Shown: positions 47,882 to 60,390, counted from the stretch's first letter. The stretch is DNA of 64,000 bases from Acanthochlamys bracteata (GCA_019914995.1 CM034136.1:6711270-6775269); one strand, 5' to 3'. Notes: generated by a model not told the origin, from the letters alone. Program-made: numbers and translations.

Positions 47882-50800
47882 ATGGAAGGGGGACAGAAGA
47901 GATCGATATCGAGCTCTAGCTCGATGGCGATTTCGCCGTCGCAGACGCCGAAATTGCTCGACAAGTTTGGGAGATCTAATTCCGAGAGCAATGCAGGCTC
48001 TAGCAGCACTAGCAAGGCTGATAAAGATAAGGGAGTCAATGTTCAAGTTATACTAAGATGCAGGTAGCGGTTAACTACAACTTCTATTTCGTATCTTGTT
48101 TTTGGTAATGCCATTAAGAATTTTAATAAATTAAGGATTGCTTCACATGACTGGTGATAGTGATAATTGTGTCTCTATGTTTTTTTTTTTTTTAATAATA
48201 ATAATTGTGAAGTCATTTGTTGAATTTATTGTGATTGATATTATTGTAGGCCTTTGAGCGATGAGGAGGCCAGATTTAACACTCCAGTGGTCATATCCTG
48301 CAATGAGCACAGACGAGAAGTTTCAGCCATGCAGAACATTGCTAATAAGCAGATTGATAGAACCTTTGCATTTGATAAGGTGCAAAACTCACCCGTGCCT
48401 TTTAGAAATATTTTAGATTATTTTCTCTGTTGTTTGTTTCATTGTTTATTTAAAAATTCTGCTCAGGTTTTTGACCCAGCATCGAAGCAGAAAGATTTGT
48501 TTGATCAAGCTATCTCTCCAATTGTGAATGAAGTTCTGGAAGGATATAATTGCACCATTTTTGCCTACGGCCAGACAGGAACAGGAAAGACTTATACAAT
48601 GGAAGGAGGAGGGAGAAAGACCAAGGTACGAGCATTTTACATTTAGTTGATTTGTTTCTCTTCTTTCTAATGCAACTCAAGCAACATCGTCAGTTTGGCA
48701 TAAGTGAAGTGAGTTGTTAGTTTTCGCATTTTCACTAGCTTATTATTTGTCCCTTGACAATGCATGATCTCAATCTAGAAAATTTTTGTTATTTGGTTGG
48801 TAGCTGTTATCCCCTTTTACATTGAAATTTCCCCCTTACATGTTGCAGAATGGGGATTTTCCTAGTGATGCTGGTGTTATTCCAAGGTCTGTTCGTCAAA
48901 TATTCGAAATGCTCGAGGCTCAGAGTGCCGAATATAGTATGAAAGTTACATTTCTTGAATTATACAATGAGGAGATAACTGATCTTTTGGCTCCTGAAGA
49001 ATCCAAGTTCTCAGATGACAAGAACAAGAAACCCATAGCACTTATGGAAGATGGGAAGGGCGGTGTTTTTGTAAGAGGCTTGGAAGAGGAGATAGTCTAT
49101 TCTGCTGGTGAAATTTACAAGATACTAGAGAGAGGATCTGCAAAGAGACGCACAGCGGAGACTCTTCTTAATAAGCAAAGCAGTCGGTCTCACTCTATCT
49201 TTTCAATTACAATACATATCAAGGAGTATACTCATGAGGGAGAAGAGGTTATTAGGTGTGGAAAGCTCAATCTTGTAGACCTTGCAGGCTCGGAGAATAT
49301 CTCACGCTCGGGTGCCAGAGAGGTGGGTGTTTGCTTTTCATGAAACTTATCTATTCTGGCTGAAGTGTTATAAAATTGGAGTAAGAATTCCTAAGAACTG
49401 CTTGAATTGACTCCTTTCCTAAAGTAATGTAGAAAGGCTTGCAGTTCTAACTCTTGTCTATCCAAGTTAGGTTTTTCTGAAGCTATCATCTGTTACAGGG
49501 CAGAGCTAGGGAAGCTGGGGAGATCAACAAAAGCTTGCTTACACTGGGACGCGTCATCAATGCTCTTGTTGAACACTCTGGCCATGTTCCATACAGGTTT
49601 TCCTCATTGGCCTTCTGTTCTTTCTTGATTTTTATGAATGGAACCTTTGACTGGCTACAAGCTATGGGACGCCAGGGATAGCAAATTAACAAGACTGTTA
49701 AGGGATTCATTGGGAGGGAAAACAAAGACTTGCATTATCGCAACCATTTCTTCTTCAATCCACTGTTTGGAAGAGACATTGAGCACTTTGGATTATGCTC
49801 ATCGAGCCAAAAATATTAAGAACAGACCAGAGGTCAGTTTTAGGAGTTCCTTTTGTCCTAAAAGGGTATCATCTCTGATTTTTTTAAATTTTGGAAATTT
49901 ATCCAGGTTAACCAGAAGATGATGAAATCTGCACTCATCAAGGATCTTTATTCAGAGATTGACCGCCTTAAACAAGGTCAGTAAAGCCCTCGGAATCATC
50001 TGCAGTATGTCTTTCTTGTAAAGTATTGGATTTGACATTGAGCTTCGTAATGTTATTTTTCAAGTTCAGGGAATGTCGACCTTTGACTTCAAAATCGAGC
50101 AATTCTTTTTATTTGAATGGATTGCCTACTTATTGAAAGTAATCTTTCCACAAAGGTTTTCATTTGATGATGTTGCATGAAACCAGCTTGATGTTATTGT
50201 GCTCTGAACCAAATTGATCATCTAGCTGACAATATAATTCTCGAAATACACATAAAAAGAGTGTAATTAAAACTTCAGAAATGTAGCCATTTGACTGGAA
50301 ATCTAAGGAAACTGAGGTTGCACAAGACTAGGGCACATACTTTGAACATTCCTTTAGAATCAAATTGATCACCTAGCTGATAATCGAATTCTTGAAATGT
50401 ATGTTAAATAATGTACCAAAAGATTCAGAAATGTAGCCATTCGTATGGAAATGTAAGAGAATTGAGGCTGCATAAGACCCGGACCAAGACTTTGTACATT
50501 CCTTCAGATAAGAGATAACCTTCTTTAATAGATCTTTTTTTGAGGAGTTTTCAGCGAGTAAAGTCTATTTAATTCAATAGTTGATACAAAGACACTCCAA
50601 TAATTGTGATGTACATTACTGAACAGTAGGAGAGTGAACCTACCAGTTGCATTGGCAAATTGTGTATGCGACTACTGATGCCTTAATATTACCTTTTGTG
50701 CTACTTTACTTGTATATGCTCGATGTTTTCCTGACTTGATTTACTTTCCATCTGCTGCCAGAGGTGTATGCAGCTAGAGAGAAGAATGGGATATATATTC

Positions 50801-53800
50801 CACGTGATCGCTTTCTGCTGGAGGAAGCTGAAAAGAAGGTTGGCTTGTCCTATCTCTTTTGATTTCCTGCTGTAATTGTGTGTTTGTATCTTCGTACATA
50901 GACCTTTTCACACAAACTCCAAGTTTTGACAGACAATTGTCTTCACTTAAATTGCAACATTTGGTTACTATATGGCCTGATGTGGTGAACCAACACCTCC
51001 TGTTCAGGCATTAACTGAGAAGCTGGAGCGCTTGGAATCAGATTTGGAGTCAAAGGATAAGGTAGTTTAGTTAGGTTGCTTCTAGTCTTAACTTGCAATT
51101 TTGGAGAGGTGCTTAATTCGTTTACTATATTTCATGAGCAGCATTCAACAGCACTTCAAGAGCTTTACACTGCTGAGCAACAAATAAATGCAGAACTGGG
51201 CAAGAAACTTGAAAATGCACAGGTAATTTGCCACTTCAAAATTTTTAGTCTTTTAGACTTTAGATATTGACCACATATGAAGTTATATATAAATGTTATT
51301 TCCGTAAACTGTAGAATAAGCTAGAGAGCACTCAGAATGCATTGTTCCAGCTAGAGGAAAGGTATAAGCAAGCCCAATCAACAATTAAAGAGAAGGAGTA
51401 CTTGATATCTAATCTCCTCAAGTCAGGTAAGTTTGCGCGTATTTATTTTGTCTGTAATCTCTGTTGAAGTGGAAGTTTATCTCGATAGATTATCTCACTT
51501 CTCCGTGAAGTCTTTTGCTTCTTTTTTTCTGGTATGCTCTTGGATCTTTTGAGATGCAAGTTTAAATCCGGTTTAATCTGCCTTCACTTTTTTTACTTAA
51601 TTTATTCAGTGGCATCATAACCTCTGTGGATGGCATGTTGACCCCCTGTGTCCATAATTGGCATATCGTATACATGCTCTTCCTATCACATTCAAATAAG
51701 AATAGCCACTTTTGCTTGATGAGAGATGTAGAGAAGTTTATTTTTCCCTATTACCCTAAAAGGAATATGGCAGTAGTAATTATTATTTTACTGTCATTTC
51801 AGAGAAAGCACTTGTTAAATGTGCATTGATCATTATTATTTTACTGTCATTTTCAGATAAGCGCTCGTTGAATGTGCATATGATTATATTATTTTACTGT
51901 CATTTCAGAGAAAGCACTCGTTGAATGTGCATATGATCTAAGAGCAGAGCTAGAAAGTGCAGCAGCTGATGTCACAGGCTTGTTTTCTAAGATTGGTCAG
52001 TCCTTTATTGTTTTTAACTTTTGTTCATGGTGCCTTTTTTTTACCTAACAGGTGATTATCTAGTTTACTTCTATTTTTAATATAACTTTTTGGAATTCAG
52101 AACGTAAAGACAAAGTTGAGGATGGTAACAAAGTTCTTGTCCAGAAATTCCGATCTCATTTAACAAACCAGCTAGAGACATTGCATGGGACTGTTTCACA
52201 GTCCATAATCCAACAGGAAACCCACCTAAGAGAAATGGAAGAAGACATGAAATCTTTTGTTTCCATAAAGGCTGAGGTACGTACATTCAGTTTCCAAGTT
52301 GACAAGATAGTTAAGTGGCATGAAGCATGTAACGACCTTTTGCTTTGCCTTTACTATGGATCTTTCTGTAGGCCACAGAAGCGATGCGAGAAAAAATCAA
52401 GAAGCTACAGTCCAAATTCGACTCAGGAATAAACTTAATGGATGGATTAGCAGCTGAGCTCGACAAGAATTCAAAATCAACTTTTCAGAAATTGAACTCA
52501 CAAGTGCTAGCACATTCTGCTGCAGTTGAAGATGTCAGTGCAAAGCTGCCGTTGTTTGCTTTTTCTAAGTTAATATATATTCTGAACGTGCTTACTTTTT
52601 TTTTCATCGCATAGTGCTTCAAAGGGGTTGCTTCCGAGGCAGATAAGCTGCTAAATGAACTTCAGAATAGCATTTGTAAACAAGAGGAGAAGCTAGCTGC
52701 ATTTGTATGCCAGCAGCGAGAGGTTGGTAATGTTTATTAAATTATGCTATAATAAACTAGAACTTAAGCAGAGCTCGAGCGTCACTTCATCTATTATACA
52801 ACAGGGACATCTCAGATCTGTAGAGACAACAAGGTCTATTTCAAGGATAACTACTAGTTTCTTCCACACATTGGATAATCATGCATCTAAACTAACCGAG
52901 ACGGTGAAAGAAACACAGACCGTGCAAGACCAGCAACTGCATGAACTTGAAAAGAAGTTTGAGGTAAATTTAAATGATTGTTCTTGCATTAAGATTTACA
53001 GTGTTCTTCATCTCCCTTGCGTAAACATCTTGTTTTTTTTCTTTTGTCTTTTTGCTTTTAATTTATTCAGGAATGTGCTGCTAAAGAAGAGAGTCAGCTA
53101 ATTGAAAAGGTTGCTGAGATGCTAGCTAGTTCTAATGCCCGCAAGAAAAAATTGGTACTTTCATAGCTTTAAAATCTTTAGCAATAATAGTTGTATCTGT
53201 TAAATACTTACATTCTTTACGGTCATGCATGCATAGTTTCATTGTTTTGTATGTATTAACAGCTAAATTCTGCACGTCAAATGCTCTCTGCATTTTCATT
53301 CTTCATGCTTTTCTTACACACTATGCTAGTAGCTTCAGAAAACAAAGCAACTTGATAACATTATTTTAAATGTATATACTAGTACCATGAGTATCTTGAA
53401 TGAAAAACATTTTTAATGGGCAAAAAAGGCTATCTTCATTGCTTTGTAGGAGGCTTAGTAATGAAGTATGATTGTTTATTACAAATTTGTACATGTTGAT
53501 ATCCATAACTTTTGAGTGATTAAAGCTTCCCTAGTGCATAGTCCCCACACAAAAGTTTTGGCTTTTTCCGTTACTTTCTGCCCAACCAAACTCTGGTTAG
53601 ATAGCCATGAGATCAAACTTAAGTCCTACTTCTGAAATTGTAGTAAGTCATGTAGACTATTACATGAATGAAATGAGCTCCTTGACGCTCAGTCCTTCCC
53701 ATAGCGCAGGGGTTTTCAGTTTCTGTTTCCTGGAACAGCTATTACAAAGATGATGGTTTTCCTTTGATGTTTTCCCTAAAAACTAAGGAGGTTTCTAGGA

Positions 53801-55120
53801 TTCAATGCTGGATTAACCATTTCACCACTTCAAGCACGCACTTAAAGACCATCAAGTAGGATTTTAAGTGTTGCTACATCTTGTTTTTAATATTCCTAAA
53901 AGGTAAAAGTTATATGGCATACATTTTTCACATAGTTAACTGCTTGTTTTGCAGGTACAAGAAGCAATTCATGGCCTCCGCAGAAGTGCTGCTCAAAGAA
54001 CCTGTGATTTACAGGAAGAAGTATCCACTGCTCAGAAATTCACTTCTTCAGTTAAACAAGAATGGACTTTATATATGGAACAAACTGAAAATTGCTATCA
54101 TGAGGAAACAGCTGCAGTAGAGAGTGGGAGGAGCTCTTTGGAAGATGGTTTTCACGATTGGTAAGGACAAGTATTTAAGAATATCCTTGCCCTACTGGTA
54201 GCCTATCGTATTCCTTTCTCAAATCTGATGTGGTTCTAAATGAATTATCCAGTAAGACAAAGGCAAACATGGGCTCACAACAGTGGAAGGATGCCCAAAA
54301 TTCCCTGCTCAGTCTAGAAAATGATAATGTGGTGTCTATGGATTCCATAGTCAGGTAAGGATGCTTAGTGCTTTTGTTTGTAATAATCATTGGAAGTGCA
54401 TGCTCAAATTGGATTGGACTTTGGTTTATGTAGGTTGGGAATGGAAACCAATCAACTCATTCGCAGTAGGTTCTCATCTGCTGCATCTACTACTCTTGAA
54501 GATGCAGATGCAGCAAATAAAGGTCTTCTGGCGTCTGTCAACTGTAAGTCTTGTTCTCAAATAGGAACTACCAACTTTTAACTAACTGTTATAGTCCCCT
54601 TTTTCTAATCGTCTCTTGGAATACTTTTGTCTATAGCTGCCTTGGAACTTGACTATGATGCATGTGCAAACCTCAACTTAAAGATAGTTCCTTCTCTAAA
54701 TGAGATAAGGGAACTGAAGAGTGACCACTCTAGTAAGGTAGCAGAGATAACAGAAAATGCGGAGAGATGCCTGGAGGAAGACTACCTGGTAAGAACATTA
54801 AAAACATTCATGTAGTTATTCGTCCCCCATGGACAAAATATGAATCTAGTTTTTCCTGATCAACTCGCTGACACTTTGTCCAGGTGGATGAACCATCCTG
54901 TTCAACACCAAAGAAAAGGTCTATTAACTTGAGAAGCGCAGCTTCTATAGAAGATCTACGAACTACATCCTTTGAAGAGCTGCTGAAGTCATTTTGGGAG
55001 TTGCAGTCAAGATCGAGACAATCTAATGGGAATGTAACACATTGCGTCAGCGACTATGATTCTCAAGCACATACAATCAAAGACTCCAGAATAACTCTAC
55101 CTGCTACAAATGGAGGATAG
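47882..55120 (+). CDS. KIN5: Kinesin-5 (BimC/Eg5-type) mitotic motor
   Basis: Plus-end-directed tetrameric motor that cross-links and slides antiparallel microtubules in spindle and phragmoplast. Twenty-two coding exons run from 47882-48063 to 54884-55120, with borders including 48250-48379, 48467-48625, 48849-49322, 49499-49596, 49676-49832, 51909-51995 and 53955-54160; 3177 nt, 1058 aa. The motor domain (about 52-420) has [15 protein letters not shown] (P-loop 139-146), [11 protein letters not shown] (switch I) and [14 protein letters not shown] (switch II), then the neck. Long coiled coils follow. The tail carries a BimC box-like [12 protein letters not shown] with a proline-directed Thr, the site phosphorylated by CDK1 in other kinesin-5 proteins. 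Intron 11 holds a triplicated 3' splice-site unit and intron 7 a tandem duplication. The start ATG is the first in the exon. Subgroup within KIN-5 not resolved. Confidence 0.94.
50209..50510. repeat. 151-bp tandem duplication in kinesin-5 intron 7
   Basis: Two adjacent units (about 50209-50359 and 50360-50510) share AAATTGATCA, TAGCTGA, TTCAGAAATGTAGCCATT and CATTCCTT blocks at a constant shift of 151 bp. About a fifth of the sites differ, so the event is old. It lies well inside the intron. Confidence 0.8.
51778..51936. repeat. Triplicated 53-bp unit across the kinesin-5 intron 11 / exon 12 junction
   Basis: Three units of about 53 bp each contain TTTTACTGTCATTT(T)CAG followed by the start of the exon (AGAAAGCACTTGTTAAATGTGCAT, interrupted here by small changes). 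AG sites stand at 51802, 51856 and 51908. Only the last continues into the rest of the exon. Using the first or second AG would keep reading through the repeats and meet a stop within about 40 codons. Copies 1 and 3 are nearly the same; copy 2 has small changes. Confidence 0.9.
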
Positions 55121-56588
55121 TACACTGTCACAGGAAACTAGTACATTCTGTACATAGGACCGGACCAAGTTTTTGATTAGCAATTGGTATTCTTTTCATA
55201 TGACGAGTTCATTTTCTTACTTTTTTTTTAAATCATCTTCATTTTTTATTCTCAAGGAAAGCCTTTGGTGTGTCTAGAAAAATGTAGTGCAAATTGTAAT
55301 ATATGACTCAATATGTTGGTGTCTATATAATCATTTGAATACCAATCAACCATTTTATAGTGTGATGAGTGCATCTTAGTAGGGAAGCAGTTCGAAATGC
55401 TTGGGAAAAAATGCCATCAGTATGAAAGTCTGAGGTATTGTGGCTGCTGATATAGTGCTGCTCTAGCAGTGTACTGTGAGGACTATGAAATTGCAACACG
55501 AAATGCGGGGGAATACGTGAAGAAAAGCTATACAAAACCAAAATAAGTCATCATTTATAAAGGCATGCTCTCATTCGTTTACTTGCCTCGAGTCCAAAGA
55601 ATAAATGAATAGCCTACAAAACAAACACATACAAAAGCTGATTCCTTTCCAGCATCAGGTTGTCAGCAGTCAGAATAAAGAAAAAGATATACACAAACAT
55701 GATTTGAAAAGCTTCAGCACACACTACAAACTTGTGCTTCAGCGGAAAAATACTTCCCGGAGAGAATAACCTTATGATATCAAGCGATTTAGGTAAATCT
55801 CCAGGTGACCGCCACCTTTCAGCCTCAAAGTTGCACTAGATATTATACACCTTTCAATTAAGGAACATTTACATGTAAATTTCCATGCATTGTCTTAGTG
55901 CACATATGATGGGCATCATTGTTTACATAGATAAATTGTCAGCTGCCGGCTAATCCTGCGCAAGAAGAGAGAACATGTTAAGTGCTGAAAGCAGCATTTG
56001 ACAGAAAATGAGGAACATACATAGCATGGTAGGCATCTGATAGAAAATGAGGAACATACGTAGCATGGCAGACATCTGACAAGTTGAGTAACTATAATAC
56101 AACAGTATTTTCTTAACCTTTTTTTTTAAATATCCTTACTTACAATGTAGACATACATTAAACTCTTTCCAAATCTACAAGCCACGCCATTCCTTGAGTA
56201 TTTCAAGGTAGCTCTTCTGAGTCCTAATTTATCCAAGTTGGTTTCATACTTCATCTTGATCAACAGCAATAACACAAAGCTATTTGAAATCTATTGGCTG
56301 TGAATCAGAATGTATAACAACAAACTAAAAGCTGTGATATATTAAGTAAATAACTTACAGTGCACCTGAAAACAAGTACAATGTCATTACAGAACTTTCA
56401 AACATAACGACGCTTAAAATGTAAAGACTTTACCTTGGCAAAATCCGTTATAGAGAACTCAGATTTTCAAACGTCGATCAGCCATTCTTCATAGTACACT
56501 TGTATTCAAAATTGGCTGCCTTTCTCTACCGTATGCTTCATCTTCAAAATCCTGATCTGTAAGGTTCTCTTGACAATGAATTCTATTT
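55121..56588. other. Convergent 3' region of kinesin-5 and NFRKB-like genes
   Basis: No gene recognised. A 39-bp tandem duplication (about 55999-56077, each unit with AGAAAATGAGGAACATAC and TAGCATGG) lies in it. Both flanking genes end into this region. Confidence 0.55.
55999..56077. repeat. 39-bp tandem duplication
   Basis: Two adjacent copies of a unit containing AGAAAATGAGGAACATAC, TAGCATGG and CATCTGA differ at only a few sites. They lie downstream of the NFRKB-like stop codon, possibly in its 3' UTR. Confidence 0.8.
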
Positions 56589-59500
56589 TCATTTGGGATT
56601 TGTTTCAAGTGCTCCCCAACTGATTGAATTATTTTGACTTTGGGCACCAGGTGCGGAATCGACAAAAGTCTGGACATTATCTACATTGGGTCTTATATCG
56701 CTGTAAACAAGCTCTGCCCTCTCTCCCACAGCACCGACATTTAAATCCGTATTAAAGTCATATCCAAATGAACTACCACCGGCCAGATCTCCAGCTGCTG
56801 TAGGGTTCACCTCATTTGCTGCAGCTGAATCAGAATTATCATTGGCATCTTTCTTTTGCCTTTTCCATTTTTTTGTTGAAGAAGTACCATCATCCTCAAA
56901 GTCTTCCTCTTCCCGGTCTCTGTGCAGATAGACCCATAGTTTCTTCTCCCCGTCAAACTGTACACAAGGATCACGCTCATAATGTAAACGGTCCAGAGCT
57001 CCACTCACAACCTGGTTTACTTGAGCATCAGTCACATCTTCTACTATATATTGAGAATCCCTGATTAATGTACATACATCCGCTCTGGTACCAATTCTTC
57101 CTGGAAGTCTGGCTGCTGCATCTCTTACAAGGCAAAGAATAGTAACATGAGGAGGTCTATCAGGTTTAAGCATAAAGTGATCTCTAGCCTTTGATGTTGG
57201 CTTGCCTCCTCCTCTTCTTAGCGGAGCAACAATTGATTTTTTACCATCAAGAGCAGTGTAAGAGAATGCTCTGTCTGGAATTGAGTATCTCAGAAATTCC
57301 TCCTTCCGGAAATATGCCCTCACCTCATCAGAACTTGGGCTAATGGTGTTTAGGCTTTTCAGAGCTCTGAGGTCCCTGAACCTTTGACTCTCATCCAATA
57401 CAGGCACCATTGTGGGAGGTGGGGGGAGGCTTCCTATTTGCTGAAGAGTCTCTTGGCCATTTTTCAGCCAATTTGCAAATGCATCAACTAATTTTACAAG
57501 CATTTTGTGCGGAATGCCCCATGCCTCAGAAGATGTTTCTTCCTCAACCACATCATTATCAGTTGGAGTGGAAGATAATGGACCAACCCAAAACCAGCTC
57601 TTGTTAGATTTCTCATATGACACAAGTGGCTTCCAACCTTTGGCACCTAAAGGTGCATTTCTTGAAGAAAATATCTTCAAGACTCCCCTGACCAAGTCTT
57701 GAAGTGGCTCCTGTGTCTCAAGAATACAAGGATCCCCTGGATTTGATCGGACTTTGTTCACAATCTCTTGAACTGTTAGATAAGGCAGATTTTTTTGTCT
57801 CACATGCTCTTCAGCATGCAATTCAGCATTTTGAGATTTAGAAGGATCCGTGATATTCACTATCTGCAAAGTTCTGCTCTGCACTTCTCCATTCATATTT
57901 ACATTCCCGCCATTCTTCACTGGATGACTGCCATTTTCATTCGCATCTTCTACATTCATAGTAATTAAAGCCTTTCGAACAGCAGTAAGAAGATGGACAA
58001 TGGAAAAGGAAAACCCAGTATGAACAGTTGGAGTTATGGGAGTGAAAGGCTTCTTACGGATCTTTGTCTCTGGCTCTGCATCAGGTGTCACTTTGTCTAG
58101 CATGATCTCTAGGGGATTTACAACATCTGAAGAGCTAACTGCAACATCATTGCTCTTCCTGCCTTTCTTCTTTGCAAGACGTGCATCATCAATTTGCTTC
58201 GTCGGACTAGCTTGCTGGTAAGCAAACTTATTTGGCTCATCAGGATACACATCCTCCTGCTTACCTTTACGCTTCTTTGTCTTGGAGCTGCAAGGCAACA
58301 GTGGCACAGTCGCTATGTGATCACAACCCCTTTCATTATCATAAGCATCAATAATTTGCACTCTGCTGCCAAATTCCTCAGTCTGCATTTGTTCATTTAA
58401 AAATCTGGTACTTCCACTTGTACCTCTGAATTCATCCTTTTGATCACTGCTGAAGTCAGGCAAATAAGAAGAATTATCCAGCTCAGCTATTGCTTTTTGC
58501 TTCTTGTCAAAAGAAGAAGGCAGCTTCGACTTGTCTGTCATCTGGGCCTTCTTCAGGTCACCGTGGTTAAGCAAATAACTGGATTCGTTTGTTTTTTTAC
58601 TTTTATTCTTGGATTTCATAGAATACTTTTCCAAATCATTTACATTGATGTTAGAACTTCCTACAAAAAATCGGTCATGCGACTTCATACCTTTCTTTGC
58701 AAGTTTGCTAGACTTTCTATAATCATGAGTTGACTTCATACCTTCAGGCAAAAATCCCTCCTTGGCACTAACAGGATCTCCTGACATCGTCGGACTTGTA
58801 TCCCCAACTTCCTCAACCTCATCTGCTGAATCAGATTCTGTTTCTTCTTCATGGTCATACATGCTATTCCGAGAACACTCCCTACTCGCTCCCCTATTCT
58901 GGCTGTATTTGATTTTAGTCTCTCCTGATGTTCTGGCACTATAATTACCACCATAAAATGACTCCACCGGAGACATCTTATTAGATTTTATCCTCAAATC
59001 AAATCCAGCTTTAGACTTTCCAGTAGCAAACTTACCTCCAGCTTTCAACTTCTTTGCACTGAGGTCCCAGTCATCAAAGTTTGGTTTCTGATTCAAAAAT
59101 ATGGATTCTCCATGCACTTTGCTTCGCCGATTGGTAGGGTGTCCATCAGCCTGGTTAAGATGAGCACGCTGGCCCAAATCTTTGGGCACTGCATGCCACT
59201 CTTTTTCACTATGCCCGTCATTCTTTGGAGAAAGGCCATAAGCTGCTATAGTGACCCCCTGATCTGGTCTCCTATTCTTCCCTGGTTTCAACAAGCTGGA
59301 CTTTGGCGAAGAACCTCCATAAGCTCCATTCCACTCTGCCTTTGGGTTCATTTGGTGGCCATGCTCTAATGCATAGGTGTCAGTCTCATCATCATATCCT
59401 GAAACATGATCACGCCCAAGACCTGCAATTCGAGGCCCAGATTTTTTCAACCTCGTGTCTACACCATGCTTTGTTGGAGAAGAATACCGGCTAGTTGCTT

Positions 59501-60380
59501 CTACATACCCCTTCTTCATTGAACTCTTCGGTGCTGCAACCTTCAACAAGCCCTTTGGGTTATCTTTATACCCAGCTTTACTCCTGTGAGTCAAAACATT
59601 AGAGGATGGTCTTGTTGGGTGCATACGCTCCGTTTTGAACCTCTTGTGCTGGAGCTGCTCTCCAGATGCCTCACTCTCTGAGGCGGTATCTGACCCCATA
59701 CCGCCATTGTGAGTGTGGCTTACCTTCTGGCTCTTTATACGTTTCACAACTTCGAGTTTCTGTTCAATGCTGTAGCCCTTGTAGCTCTGCCATGCATTTC
59801 TAATGCGGAAAAGATTACCTACCATGGAATTCTGGTATCTGCGTAGGTAATGGTAGTGACGGCGCTTCTGCATAAGAGTGGAAGCTCGGCAGCAAAGCAC
59901 AACACGGGGCTCACAAAGGCCACCCTTGAGTCGAGCAAATAGGTTCTCAAGGGGGCTCCCAAAGTGGAAATTAACACCAGACAAGAGCTCAGTGATCGTG
60001 CTGACAAAAGTTTCATGGTCCATATCAGGCAAGTATTGAGCAAGTCCTACTCTTTCTTCTTCGGTCAATAGTTCATTCCACGTTTCAAGAGAAAGAACAC
60101 TTAGAAGGTCCGGGAGATCGTAAAGCTCCAGCGGCACACAACAAGTCTGGTTTCCAACCTGGCAGAACTCCGTCCCAGGTTCTCCAAGTTCCGAAAGATC
60201 ACAAACATCGGATCCCATACCAGAATCAGCTTCAGAACAAGTTTCATCAGTGCCAGAACTCGAGCTCTCTCCACGCAACATATCCTCACCATCTTCCTCG
60301 TCAGAGAAACTCTCCCTATTCTCCGGCGACAATTCCCCGTCCCGCCTTGTAACCCTAAAGCTACCCTTCATTATCGCCAT
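56589..60380 (-). CDS. NFRKB: NFRKB-like protein (INO80 chromatin complex subunit G type)
   Basis: Large nuclear protein related to animal nuclear factor related to kappa-B-binding protein, which in animals joins the INO80 chromatin remodeller and controls the deubiquitinase UCH37. The whole coding region is one exon, 1263 aa from the ATG at 60380 (MAIMKGSFRVTRRDGELSPE). The N-terminus is acidic (SDEEDGEDMLRGESSSSGTD), followed by the DEUBAD domain near residues 82-195 (LPDLLSVLSLETWNELLTEE, AQYLPDMD, FHFGSPLENLFARLKGGLCE). A long, polar, Lys/Ser-rich disordered middle comes next, then a folded C-terminal part with a winged-helix-like region (YLTVQEIVNKVRSNPGDPCI; RLPGRIGTRADVCTLIRDSQ). The frame is open up to 60410 (MVSC), but a good acceptor at 60391 (TTTGATTAG) and a donor at 60503 make the upstream part a leader intron, so I chose 60380. 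Confidence 0.9.
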   Translation of the reverse strand: MAIMKGSFRVTRRDGELSPENRESFSDEEDGEDMLRGESSSSGTDETCSEADSGMGSDVCDLSELGEPGTEFCQVGNQTCCVPLELYDLPDLLSVLSLETWNELLTEEERVGLAQYLPDMDHETFVSTITELLSGVNFHFGSPLENLFARLKGGLCEPRVVLCCRASTLMQKRRHYHYLRRYQNSMVGNLFRIRNAWQSYKGYSIEQKLEVVKRIKSQKVSHTHNGGMGSDTASESEASGEQLQHKRFKTERMHPTRPSSNVLTHRSKAGYKDNPKGLLKVAAPKSSMKKGYVEATSRYSSPTKHGVDTRLKKSGPRIAGLGRDHVSGYDDETDTYALEHGHQMNPKAEWNGAYGGSSPKSSLLKPGKNRRPDQGVTIAAYGLSPKNDGHSEKEWHAVPKDLGQRAHLNQADGHPTNRRSKVHGESIFLNQKPNFDDWDLSAKKLKAGGKFATGKSKAGFDLRIKSNKMSPVESFYGGNYSARTSGETKIKYSQNRGASRECSRNSMYDHEEETESDSADEVEEVGDTSPTMSGDPVSAKEGFLPEGMKSTHDYRKSSKLAKKGMKSHDRFFVGSSNINVNDLEKYSMKSKNKSKKTNESSYLLNHGDLKKAQMTDKSKLPSSFDKKQKAIAELDNSSYLPDFSSDQKDEFRGTSGSTRFLNEQMQTEEFGSRVQIIDAYDNERGCDHIATVPLLPCSSKTKKRKGKQEDVYPDEPNKFAYQQASPTKQIDDARLAKKKGRKSNDVAVSSSDVVNPLEIMLDKVTPDAEPETKIRKKPFTPITPTVHTGFSFSIVHLLTAVRKALITMNVEDANENGSHPVKNGGNVNMNGEVQSRTLQIVNITDPSKSQNAELHAEEHVRQKNLPYLTVQEIVNKVRSNPGDPCILETQEPLQDLVRGVLKIFSSRNAPLGAKGWKPLVSYEKSNKSWFWVGPLSSTPTDNDVVEEETSSEAWGIPHKMLVKLVDAFANWLKNGQETLQQIGSLPPPPTMVPVLDESQRFRDLRALKSLNTISPSSDEVRAYFRKEEFLRYSIPDRAFSYTALDGKKSIVAPLRRGGGKPTSKARDHFMLKPDRPPHVTILCLVRDAAARLPGRIGTRADVCTLIRDSQYIVEDVTDAQVNQVVSGALDRLHYERDPCVQFDGEKKLWVYLHRDREEEDFEDDGTSSTKKWKRQKKDANDNSDSAAANEVNPTAAGDLAGGSSFGYDFNTDLNVGAVGERAELVYSDIRPNVDNVQTFVDSAPGAQSQNNSISWGALETNPK

Positions 60381-60390
60381 TAAAACCCGG

